A model generated the notes under the pieces. It was not told the DNA's origin. It did not search any database and worked only from the letters and a program-made list of their open reading frames with translations. Made by a program: the position numbers and the translations under genes. From CALMNV01 sp035688975 (GTDB lineage: Bacteria; Actinomycetota; Actinomycetes; Actinomycetales; Dermatophilaceae): DNA of 9,524 nucleotides. Below are positions 1 to 5,649 of this stretch, one piece after another (positions within the stretch are counted from its first letter, which is position 1; every line of letters starts with the position of its first letter). The stretch covers positions 1-9,524 of the forward strand of contig NZ_DASSMH010000155.1 of the NCBI RefSeq assembly GCF_035688975.1. Reading direction: 5' to 3'.

Positions 1-6
1 CTCCCC

Positions 7-11
7 AGGAG
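7..11 (+). promoter_or_regulatory. Shine-Dalgarno site of the phosphoesterase gene
   Basis: AGGAG lies five bases before the ATG at 17. It supports that ATG as the start, as does the signal peptide that begins there. The promoter of this gene must lie upstream of the window. Confidence 0.75.
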
Positions 12-16
12 CTCCC

Positions 17-1060
17 ATGTCCCCACGTCGTTCTGCGGGTGCGTCTCTGCTCGCTCTCGTCCTCACGGCCACCGTCCCTACCTCGTCCTTCGCCGACACC
101 ACCACGGCCACCCGAGGACCCGGCCAGGACAAGCCCGGCCACTTCTCCTTCGCTGTCATCGGTGACGTGCCCTACGGTGCCGACCAAGTGGCGGCCTTCC
201 CCCGCTGGGTCGACCAGATCAACGCGGCCGACCCGGAGCTCGCCTTCCACCTCGGCGACATCAAGAACGGCTCCACCCGCTGCGACGACGGCTACTACCG
301 GATGATCAAGGCCCAGCTCGACCGCTTCACGAGCCCGCTCGTCTACACCCCGGGTGACAACGAGTGGACAGACTGCCACCGCGCCAACAACGGCTCCTAC
401 AACCCGCTCGAGCGCCTCGCCTTCGACCGGTCCGTCTTCTTCCCGCAACCCGGCGTCACGCTCGGCGAGAAACCGGCAAGGGTCGAGTCAGAGGCGAGGG
501 CAGGCTTCCCCGAGAACGTCCGGCTGCGTGAGCAGGGTGTCAGCTTCGCCGCGCTCCACGTCGTCGGCAGCAACAACGACCTCGCGCCGTGGACCGGGAT
601 CGGCAACACCAGCGCCACGCCCCAGCAGCTCGCCGAGGAGCAGGCACGCATGGCCAACGTCGTCGACGTGGTGCGGCGCTCCTTCGCCGACGCCCGAAGG
701 CGCCACGACCGCGCCGTCGTCCTGCTGCTGCAGGCCGACATGTTCGACCCCAGCTTCACTCCGACGTGGCAGGACATCTCGGCCTTCAAGCCGCTCGTGC
801 AGGCCATCGTCGACGAGTCGAGCCGGTTCGACGGGCAGGTCTACCTCTTCAACGGGGACAGCCACGTCTACAACACCGACCGGCCCCTCGCCACCGGCTC
901 CGGGTGGCTGGCGACGTACGGTGTCGCGGGTGCCGCCGACAACCTGCGCCGCGTCACGGTCGACGGGTCGGCGAACAACACCGACTGGCTCAAGGTCACG
1001 ATCAACCGGCCCGGCGCCGCCGACGTCCTCCGTTGGGAGCAGGTGCCCTTCGCGCCATGA
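17..1060 (+). CDS. Secreted calcineurin-like metallophosphoesterase family protein
   Basis: This 347-residue protein is predicted to be exported. Residues 1-26 form a signal peptide: basic MSPRR, a hydrophobic stretch of A/L/V, and a cleavage site after S-F-A (residue 26). The mature part has the metallophosphoesterase layout in order: GDVPY (D50), HLGDIKNG (H78, D81), TPGDNEWTDC (D114, N115, E116) and NGDSHVY near residues 279-285 (H283). These correspond to the usual DxH, GDxxD, GNHE and GHxH blocks, but several differ: the first His is Tyr or Pro, and GNHE reads GDNE. I recall the TPGDNEWTDC block as typical of a known family of exported phosphoesterase-like proteins, so the variation is probably ancestral rather than decay. 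C89 and C120 could form a disulphide outside the cell. The substrate is unknown. The gene stands alone and is followed at once by a strong hairpin. Confidence 0.85.
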   Translation: MSPRRSAGASLLALVLTATVPTSSFADTTTATRGPGQDKPGHFSFAVIGDVPYGADQVAAFPRWVDQINAADPELAFHLGDIKNGSTRCDDGYYRMIKAQLDRFTSPLVYTPGDNEWTDCHRANNGSYNPLERLAFDRSVFFPQPGVTLGEKPARVESEARAGFPENVRLREQGVSFAALHVVGSNNDLAPWTGIGNTSATPQQLAEEQARMANVVDVVRRSFADARRRHDRAVVLLLQADMFDPSFTPTWQDISAFKPLVQAIVDESSRFDGQVYLFNGDSHVYNTDRPLATGSGWLATYGVAGAADNLRRVTVDGSANNTDWLKVTINRPGAADVLRWEQVPFAP

Positions 1061-1069
1061 GCGCGGCAG

Positions 1070-1106
1070 GCGGCATACGGCACGGGCAACGCGTGCCGTA
1101 TGCCGC
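1070..1106. terminator. Perfect 15-bp inverted repeat, probable bidirectional terminator
   Basis: GCGGCATACGGCACG at 1070-1084 is exactly complementary to 1092-1106, around a 7-base loop (GGCAACG). It starts nine bases after the phosphoesterase stop codon and lies 55 bases beyond the stop of the convergent MFS gene, so it could end transcription from both sides. No T-run follows on either strand, which is common for hairpin terminators in high-GC actinobacteria. Each arm contains one copy of the 8-mer CGGCATAC/GTATGCCG that recurs through the window. Confidence 0.7.
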
Positions 1107-1161
1107 AGCGCGCCGTCCGTCTCGTGGTGGGCAACGCCCCGGGCCGCTACTCCCACACCTG

Positions 1162-2346
1162 CTAGTCGACCTTGCGCAGGTCGGGCCGCAGCCGCGTGAC
1201 GACGAGCACCTGGACGACCCCGACCGCGGCGAGGATGAGCCACACCGGCGTGAGCCCGCCGGTCACGTCGCGGACGACGCCCATCGCGAGCGGTCCCACC
1301 GAGGCGATGCCGTAGCTGACGAGGAAGGCCATGCCGGTGAGCCGCCCGCTGGAGGCGGGCGTCCGGGCGTACGTCACGAGGAGGACGAGGGCCAGGGAGA
1401 ACGCTGCGCCCTGCCCGAGCCCGATGAGCACCGCCCACAGCCACGGTGCGGCGACCGGCGCGGCGTAGACGCCGACGCAGCCGACGATGCCCAGCAGGGC
1501 CGAGGGCAGCAGCAGCCGGCGCATGTCCGTCACCCGGTCGCTCAGCACCGGACCGAGGAGCCCCGAGACGATCTGGGCGGCGGTGAAGGCCGAGAGCAGG
1601 TAGCCGGCCGACGAAGCCGCCCAGCCGTGCTCGACGTAGGTCGGCGCGAGCCACGTCACCGTCGAGTAGAAGCACCAGGACTGCAACGTCAGGTAGGCGG
1701 CGACGAGCCACGCCACCGGCGCGCCCCAAGGGAGACGGCCGCGAGCCGTCTCGCCTCGCGTGTGGTGGGGGTTGGCCCGCATCGTGAAGGGTGCCCAGAC
1801 CACGGTGCCGACCACGGCGATCACCGTCCACGAGCCGAGCGCGCCCTCCCACGAGCCCAGCGCCTCGGCGAGCGGCACCGAGACGGCGGAGGAGAGCGCC
1901 GCCCCGCCCATCATGGCGAGCATGTAGAGGCCCGTGACGAGGCCGACCCGGTCGGCCGGGAAGAACGTCTTGACCAGCCGGGGGAGCAGCGTGCCGGCGA
2001 CGGCGATGCCGACGCCCGCGACGAAGGTGCCGGCATACAGCACGGCCACCTGGTCACCGGCGAACCGCGACGCCGTGCCGAGCACGACGCACACCGAGGC
2101 CCCGAGCACGGCGGCAACGGCGCCGATGCGGTGGGCGACGGCGCTCGCGACCGGCGCGAAGAGACCCATGCACAGCACCGGCAACGTGGTGAGCGCCCCG
2201 GCCGCCGCGTGGCTCAGCCCCAGGTCGGCCGAGATGGAGGCGAGGAGCGGCGGGACGCTCGTGATGGCGACGCGCAGGTTCGCCGCGACGGCGACGAGTG
2301 CCGCGGCCATGACCCAGAAGGGCGGCAGCGCGCGAGGGCGGCTCAT
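1162..2346 (-). CDS. MFS transporter, CynX/NimT (cyanate / 2-nitroimidazole) type
   Basis: This 394-residue membrane protein has about twelve hydrophobic segments, the usual length and shape of a major facilitator. The first helix carries NLRVAITSVPPLL (residues 23-35), followed by DLGLS and LTTLPVLCMGLFAP. That combination is typical of the CynX/NimT/YeaN branch of the superfamily, whose members export or import small anions and drug-like compounds. The real substrate cannot be read from the sequence. Its ATG overlaps the TGA of the upstream kinase gene in an ATGA (2343-2346), so translation is probably coupled and the two share one transcript. It ends in TAG and converges on the phosphoesterase gene. 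One Tyr codon is TAT (Leu-Tyr-Ala near 2031-2038), inside the recurrent 8-mer. Confidence 0.88.
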   Translation of the reverse strand: MSRPRALPPFWVMAAALVAVAANLRVAITSVPPLLASISADLGLSHAAAGALTTLPVLCMGLFAPVASAVAHRIGAVAAVLGASVCVVLGTASRFAGDQVAVLYAGTFVAGVGIAVAGTLLPRLVKTFFPADRVGLVTGLYMLAMMGGAALSSAVSVPLAEALGSWEGALGSWTVIAVVGTVVWAPFTMRANPHHTRGETARGRLPWGAPVAWLVAAYLTLQSWCFYSTVTWLAPTYVEHGWAASSAGYLLSAFTAAQIVSGLLGPVLSDRVTDMRRLLLPSALLGIVGCVGVYAAPVAAPWLWAVLIGLGQGAAFSLALVLLVTYARTPASSGRLTGMAFLVSYGIASVGPLAMGVVRDVTGGLTPVWLILAAVGVVQVLVVTRLRPDLRKVD

Positions 2347-2972
2347 CCGGGGACGCGGCGGGTGGCCGGGGCGGAGACGGGCATGCTCCCGAGCGTAGAT
2401 GTGTCGAGGACGAGGTCAGCGCGCGCGCGTGTGCCGTCGGCGGCGAAGACGGCACGCTCCTGCGCGGCCCACCGCTCCCAGTGGGGGGCGTAGGCGTCGC
2501 CGTCCCGGGCGACGCCCCGGCGCCGGCGCACGTCCGCCGGCGCCTCCACCCAGACCCGCACGGCGGCATACGCCCCGGCCGGCCAGACCGTGGCGCCACA
2601 GCCCTCGACGACGAGCAGGGCGGTGGCCGGGACGTCGACCACCTCCGCCGGCTCCCCCCGGGACCAGTCCCAGCGGCGGTATGCCGCCGGGCGCCCTTCC
2701 CGGAGCGGCTCCAGCACGCGGGTGGCGAGCAGCTGCGGGGTCGCGGCGAGGCCGTCCCAGCCGGGGTAGAGGTGGTCGAGCGAGAGGAGCGGCGCGCGCA
2801 GGCGGTCGGCAACCGCTTGGGCGAGCGTCGTCTTGCCGCCGCCGCTCGGCCCGTCGATGCCCACGACCACCGTGCCGCCGCACCGGGGCGCCGCAGCCCG
2901 GGCGAGCGCGACGACGGCGTCGACCTGCGCCGGATCGGGCCCGCGGGCCGGGTCGACGGTCGGGTCTGGCAT
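2343..2972 (-). CDS. Uridine-kinase-like P-loop ATP-binding protein
   Basis: This 209-residue cytoplasmic protein resembles the uridine kinase/phosphoribulokinase type of P-loop kinases. GIDGPSGGGKTT (residues 38-49, Walker A with K47) binds ATP. LSLDHLYPGWDG follows, with D66 where these kinases hold a catalytic or substrate-binding acid. AAYRRWDW (residues 96-103) fits the substrate region, and LLVVEGCGA (E123) is the Walker-B-like strand. The basic segment VRRRRGVARDGD fits the lid. Uncharacterised actinobacterial proteins of this kind are often annotated as uridine kinase or hypothetical; the phosphate acceptor is not identifiable here. The frame stays open upstream, but the ATG at 2972 is the sensible start: it has a TAGGGT box seven bases before it, and anything longer would run into hisF. 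It is the first gene of an operon with the MFS transporter (ATGA overlap). Confidence 0.82.
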   Translation of the reverse strand: MPDPTVDPARGPDPAQVDAVVALARAAAPRCGGTVVVGIDGPSGGGKTTLAQAVADRLRAPLLSLDHLYPGWDGLAATPQLLATRVLEPLREGRPAAYRRWDWSRGEPAEVVDVPATALLVVEGCGATVWPAGAYAAVRVWVEAPADVRRRRGVARDGDAYAPHWERWAAQERAVFAADGTRARADLVLDTSTLGSMPVSAPATRRVPG

Positions 2973-2979
2973 GGGGGCG

Positions 2980-2985
2980 ACCCTA
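2980..2985 (-). promoter_or_regulatory. Putative -10 box of the kinase-MFS operon (leaderless)
   Basis: On the minus strand TAGGGT fits the actinobacterial TANNNT -10 pattern and ends seven bases before the kinase ATG, so transcription would start at or next to the start codon. No good Shine-Dalgarno sequence is seen; AGGG within the box is a weak alternative. No clear -35 box is present. Confidence 0.5.
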
Positions 2986-3002
2986 CCCACGGCCGCCCCG
3001 GC

Positions 3003-3008
3003 TACATT
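3003..3008 (+). promoter_or_regulatory. Putative -10 box of hisF (leaderless)
   Basis: TACATT fits TANNNT and ends six bases before the hisF ATG. There is no purine-rich ribosome-binding sequence between box and start, which favours a leaderless mRNA. It sits exactly 17 bases from the opposing -10 box of the kinase gene, so the two promoters overlap. Confidence 0.6.
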
Positions 3009-3014
3009 GTCCGC

Positions 3015-3788
3015 ATGCCCGTGGCCACGAGAGTCATCGCCTGTCTGGACGTCGACAACGGCCGGGTGGTCAAGGGCGTCAACTTCGAGAACCTCCGCGA
3101 CGCCGGCGATCCCGTCGAGCTCGCGAAGCTCTACGACGACCAGGGGGTCGACGAGCTGACCTTCCTCGACGTCACGGCGAGCAGCAGCGACCGGTCGACG
3201 ACCTACGACGTCGTCCGGCGGACCGCCGAGCAGGTCTTCATCCCGCTCACCGTGGGCGGGGGCGTGCGCACCGCCGCCGACGTCGACCGGCTGCTGCGCG
3301 CCGGGGCCGACAAGGTGGGGGTCAACACGGCCGCCATCGCCCGGCCGGAGCTCATCTCCGAGATCTCCGATCGCTTCGGTGCCCAGGTGCTCGTCCTCTC
3401 CGCCGACGTGCGCCGCCGCCGCGGCGACGACGGGCAGCGGACGGACGACTTCGTCATGACGACCCACGGGGGTCGCACCGCGGTCGACCTCGACGCGGTC
3501 GAGTGGTGCGCCCGGGCCGCCGAGCTCGGGGCGGGCGAGATCCTGCTCAACTCCATGGACGCCGACGGCACCAAGGACGGCTTCGACCTCGAGCTCATCC
3601 GGCGCGTCCGGGCGGCGGTCACCGTGCCGGTCATCGCGAGCGGCGGCGCCGGGCGGGCTGAGCACTTCCCCGAGGCGGTCGCGGCGGGGGCCGACGCCGT
3701 CCTCGCGGCGTCGGTGTTCCACTTCCGCGAGCTGACGGTCGCCGAGGTCAAGGACGCCCTGCGGCACGCGGGCGTCGTCGTCCGCTGA
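3015..3788 (+). CDS. hisF: Imidazole glycerol phosphate synthase cyclase subunit HisF
   Basis: HisF is the cyclase half of imidazole glycerol phosphate synthase in histidine biosynthesis. With ammonia supplied by the glutaminase HisH, it converts PRFAR to imidazole glycerol phosphate and AICAR. The 257-residue (beta-alpha)8 barrel is full length. CLDVDNGRVVKG carries the first catalytic Asp (D12), and LSADVRRR carries the second (D131). Ammonia-gate residues R6, E47, K100 and E175 are in place, as are the phosphate-binding segments LTVGGGVR and IASGGAG. The NSMDADGTKDG block (179-189) is canonical. The ATG at 3015 is chosen because the protein begins there as HisF proteins do and a TACATT box lies just before it. 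hisH, hisA and hisI are not in the window. The last codons and stop lie in a short tandem repeat. Confidence 0.97.
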   Translation: MPVATRVIACLDVDNGRVVKGVNFENLRDAGDPVELAKLYDDQGVDELTFLDVTASSSDRSTTYDVVRRTAEQVFIPLTVGGGVRTAADVDRLLRAGADKVGVNTAAIARPELISEISDRFGAQVLVLSADVRRRRGDDGQRTDDFVMTTHGGRTAVDLDAVEWCARAAELGAGEILLNSMDADGTKDGFDLELIRRVRAAVTVPVIASGGAGRAEHFPEAVAAGADAVLAASVFHFRELTVAEVKDALRHAGVVVR

Positions 3789-3874
3789 CCCGTCGTCCGC
3801 TGACGGTCACCCGCCGACCCGTCGTCCGCTGACGGTCACCCGCCGACCCGTCACCCGCCGAGCCGTCACACGCC
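3787..3874. repeat. Short tandem repeat between the convergent ends of hisF and the TIGR03085 gene
   Basis: A 29-bp unit (starting GACCCGTCGTCCGCTGACGG) occurs twice without a mismatch at 3787-3815 and 3816-3844. Two 15-bp shortened units follow: GACCCGTCACCCGCC at 3845-3859 and GAGCCGTCACACGCC at 3860-3874. CGTCGTCCGCTGAC therefore occurs three times (3776, 3791, 3820), the first copy being the hisF end and stop. The array reaches into the last codons of the opposite gene (stop at 3866-3868). Each long unit can form a weak stem CCGTC/GACGG with a 7-base loop (for example 3819-3835). No good intrinsic terminator is seen here apart from these stems. Confidence 0.85.
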
Positions 3875-4504
3875 GAGCCGGGCCTCGCGCAGCGCGGCCA
3901 CGTCGTCGGGGTCGCCCTGCAGGTCGACCTGCGCGACCGTCGTCCGCCCGAAGGCGAAGAGCACCAGCTCGGCCGGCTCGCCGCGCACGATCACGGTGCC
4001 GCGCTCTCCGGGCGACTTCGCGGCATACCTGCCGTGTCCGTCCGCGATGAGCACGACGCCCGTGGGAGCGCGCCGGAACATCAGCCGCGCGCTGCGTCGC
4101 AGCCCCCGCCAGAGCGTGGACTGCAGCTCGACGCCGAGCCGCCGCGGCTCCCAGCCCGGCTGGGCCCGGCGGACATCCTCCAGGTGGACGAAGTACTCGG
4201 TGAGGTTGAGCCGCTCGTCGACCGCGGGCAGGCGCCCCAGGCTCCACACCGGCGGGCCGCCGCGCAGCCGGCCCATGAGCTTCCGGTAGTCCTCGCCGAC
4301 CAGGCTCCGGCGCTCGCGCTCGAGGCGGCCACGGAGCGGGGGCAGCAGCACCCCCAGCGCGAGGTCGGGGCGCGCCTCGCGCAGGTGCAGGTGGGCGGCG
4401 AGGTCACGCGTCGCCCAGCCCTCGCACATCGTCGGCGCGTCGGGACCCAGCCGCTCGAGCTCGTCGCAGAGCAGCTGGCGCTCGGAGGCGGCATGTCTCG
4501 TCAT
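3866..4504 (-). CDS. TIGR03085-type metal-binding protein (DinB / maleylpyruvate isomerase-like fold)
   Basis: This 212-residue protein matches the actinobacterial TIGR03085 family, related to mycothiol-dependent maleylpyruvate isomerase and the DinB four-helix bundle. The N-terminal block CDELERLGPDAPTMCEGWATRDLAAHL (13-39, broken here only by my reading) is the usual family opening. Three residues match the metal triad of this superfamily: H38 in the DLAAHL segment, and E103 and H107 in TEYFVHLEDVRRA (the ExxxH pair). The C-terminal domain (about 135-212) ends DPDDVAALREARLGV. A thiol-linked role (mycothiol) is suggested by the superfamily only; no reaction is known to me for this family. 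The ATG at 4504 agrees with the family start. The gene diverges from the GNAT gene and converges on hisF. Confidence 0.85.
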   Translation of the reverse strand: MTRHAASERQLLCDELERLGPDAPTMCEGWATRDLAAHLHLREARPDLALGVLLPPLRGRLERERRSLVGEDYRKLMGRLRGGPPVWSLGRLPAVDERLNLTEYFVHLEDVRRAQPGWEPRRLGVELQSTLWRGLRRSARLMFRRAPTGVVLIADGHGRYAAKSPGERGTVIVRGEPAELVLFAFGRTTVAQVDLQGDPDDVAALREARLGV

Positions 4505-4510
4505 GGCGCC

Positions 4511-4516
4511 ATCCTC
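4511..4516 (-). promoter_or_regulatory. Putative -10 box or Shine-Dalgarno site of the TIGR03085 gene
   Basis: On the minus strand GAGGAT ends six bases before the ATG at 4504. It fits a relaxed (T/G)ANNNT -10 box for a leaderless transcript, but GAGGA at this distance also works as a ribosome-binding site. I cannot choose between the two from sequence. Confidence 0.4.
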
Positions 4517-4557
4517 GCAGGACCGAAACGCGCTGGCCCCGGCGAGCCTGCGCTCCG

Positions 4558-4563
4558 TAGGCT
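4558..4563 (+). promoter_or_regulatory. Putative -10 box of the double-GNAT gene (leaderless)
   Basis: TAGGCT fits TANNNT and ends seven bases before the ATG at 4571, the same arrangement as at hisF and the kinase gene. No convincing ribosome-binding site lies between them. There is no recognisable -35 box. Confidence 0.5.
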
Positions 4564-4570
4564 CGCCGGC

Positions 4571-5590
4571 ATGGTCGAGCTCGTGCGCCCCACCGCGGAT
4601 CTGCGCGCCTCCTGGTGGGAGATGGTCGACGAGTTCGCGGGCGAGCGGGTCCACGGCGCGGCCATCGAGCCCGGCGAGCTGGCCCGGATCCGCGAGCCCG
4701 CCGCCTTCGAGGCGTGGGTCGACTGGCTCTGGCAGTCGGAGACGCCGGGACCGCACCTCCCGGGCGACCGGGTCCCCGCCTCCACCCGCTGGATCGTCGA
4801 GGACGGCCGCCTCGTCGGGACGATCTCGCTGCGGCATGAGCTCACCGACTTCCTACTCCAGGCCGGTGGGCACATCGGGTATGCCGTTCGCCCGCGGGCA
4901 CGGCGACGGGGAGTCGCCACGGCCGCCCTGCGCTTGGCCCTGGCCGAGGCGGCCCGCCGCGGGATCGACCCCGTGCTCGTGACCTGCGAGTCGGACAACG
5001 TCGCGTCCGCGCGCACCATCGAGGCGTGCGGCGGCCTGCTGGAGGACGTCCGCGGCGGGATGCGCAGGTACTGGCTGCAGACCGGGGCTGCGGTGGCGCC
5101 GATCTCGCTCGCGCCCGTCGAGGCGCGGACCGCCCGGCTCGTGCTCTTCACCGACACGGACGTCGACGCCATGCTCTCCGGTCGCCGGCTGCCCAGCTGG
5201 GCGCCCGGCTACCCGCGCGAGGACGACGTCGAGGCGGCTCGGATGCTGCGCGGCCCGGACGTGTGGTCGCCCCGGCACGTGGTCCGGCGCTCCGACGCCC
5301 TGGTCGTCGGCTCGATCGGCTGCTTCGGACCGCCCGACGACCGCGGCGTGGTCGAGATCGGCTACGGGCTCGTCCCGGAGGCGCGGGGCTCGGGTCTCAT
5401 GACCGACGTGGTCCCGGCCATGGCGGCCGCCCTCGCGGCGGCCGGGTGCACCGTGATCGCCCACACGGACCCCGGCAACACCGCCAGCTGGCGGGTGCTG
5501 CGCCGGTGCGGCTTCCGGCTCGTCGGGTCCGACGGCGGCGAGCAGCGGTGGGAGCGGGGGGCGAGTCCGACGACTGTCGCAGGGCCGTGA
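4571..5590 (+). CDS. Protein with two tandem GNAT acetyltransferase domains
   Basis: The 339-residue protein holds two complete GNAT folds in one frame. Domain 1 (about 1-172) has HIGYAVRPRARRRGVATAAL (acetyl-CoA motif R/Q-x-x-G-x-A at R111-A116), then VTCESDNVASARTIEACGG; it resembles stand-alone acetyltransferases of the COG3981 kind. Domain 2 (about 180-330) has EIGYGLVPEARGSGLMTD (262-279) and HTDPGNTASWRVLRRCGFR, and resembles the RimJ/RimL type (COG1670). Both pyrophosphate loops look intact. Mycothiol synthase also has two GNAT domains, but the overall sequence does not look like it. The acceptor substrates are unknown. A longer upstream frame exists but is on top of the opposite gene; the TAGGCT box and the start of domain homology favour the ATG at 4571. 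The ABC genes follow on the same strand after 59 bases. Confidence 0.85.
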   Translation: MVELVRPTADLRASWWEMVDEFAGERVHGAAIEPGELARIREPAAFEAWVDWLWQSETPGPHLPGDRVPASTRWIVEDGRLVGTISLRHELTDFLLQAGGHIGYAVRPRARRRGVATAALRLALAEAARRGIDPVLVTCESDNVASARTIEACGGLLEDVRGGMRRYWLQTGAAVAPISLAPVEARTARLVLFTDTDVDAMLSGRRLPSWAPGYPREDDVEAARMLRGPDVWSPRHVVRRSDALVVGSIGCFGPPDDRGVVEIGYGLVPEARGSGLMTDVVPAMAAALAAAGCTVIAHTDPGNTASWRVLRRCGFRLVGSDGGEQRWERGASPTTVAGP

Positions 5591-5636
5591 GAGGGTCGGT
5601 GGTTGTCCGCGCACCTTCCGCACGTCCCGACCTTCC

Positions 5637-5640
5637 GGAG
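5637..5640 (+). promoter_or_regulatory. Shine-Dalgarno site that decides the start of the first ABC subunit
   Basis: GGAG lies nine bases before the GTG at 5650. Another in-frame GTG at 5587 overlaps the GNAT stop as GTGA, which would allow translational coupling, but its upstream sequence is a poorer ribosome-binding site and the extra 21 residues look non-conserved in character. I prefer 5650. Confidence 0.55.
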
Positions 5641-5649
5641 CCCCTCGCC

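Noticed and set aside
589..2493. Long open frame of 634 codons on the plus strand
   Set aside because: It is Arg/Ala/Gly-rich, low complexity and antisense to the MFS gene and out of frame with the phosphoesterase gene; a typical GC-rich shadow frame with no domain.
2973..3767. N-terminal extension of the kinase to 474 residues
   Set aside because: The extra part is antisense to hisF and has no domain; the kinase begins naturally at 2972.
3807..4247. Arg/Val-rich minus-strand frame with a repeated RRVTGRRVT-like end
   Set aside because: It is a shadow of the TIGR03085 gene whose repeats only reflect the tandem DNA repeat at 3787-3874.
5026..5649. Long N-terminal extension of the first ABC subunit
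   Set aside because: It overlaps the second GNAT domain in another frame and has no recognisable content; a normal exporter length results from GTG 5650.
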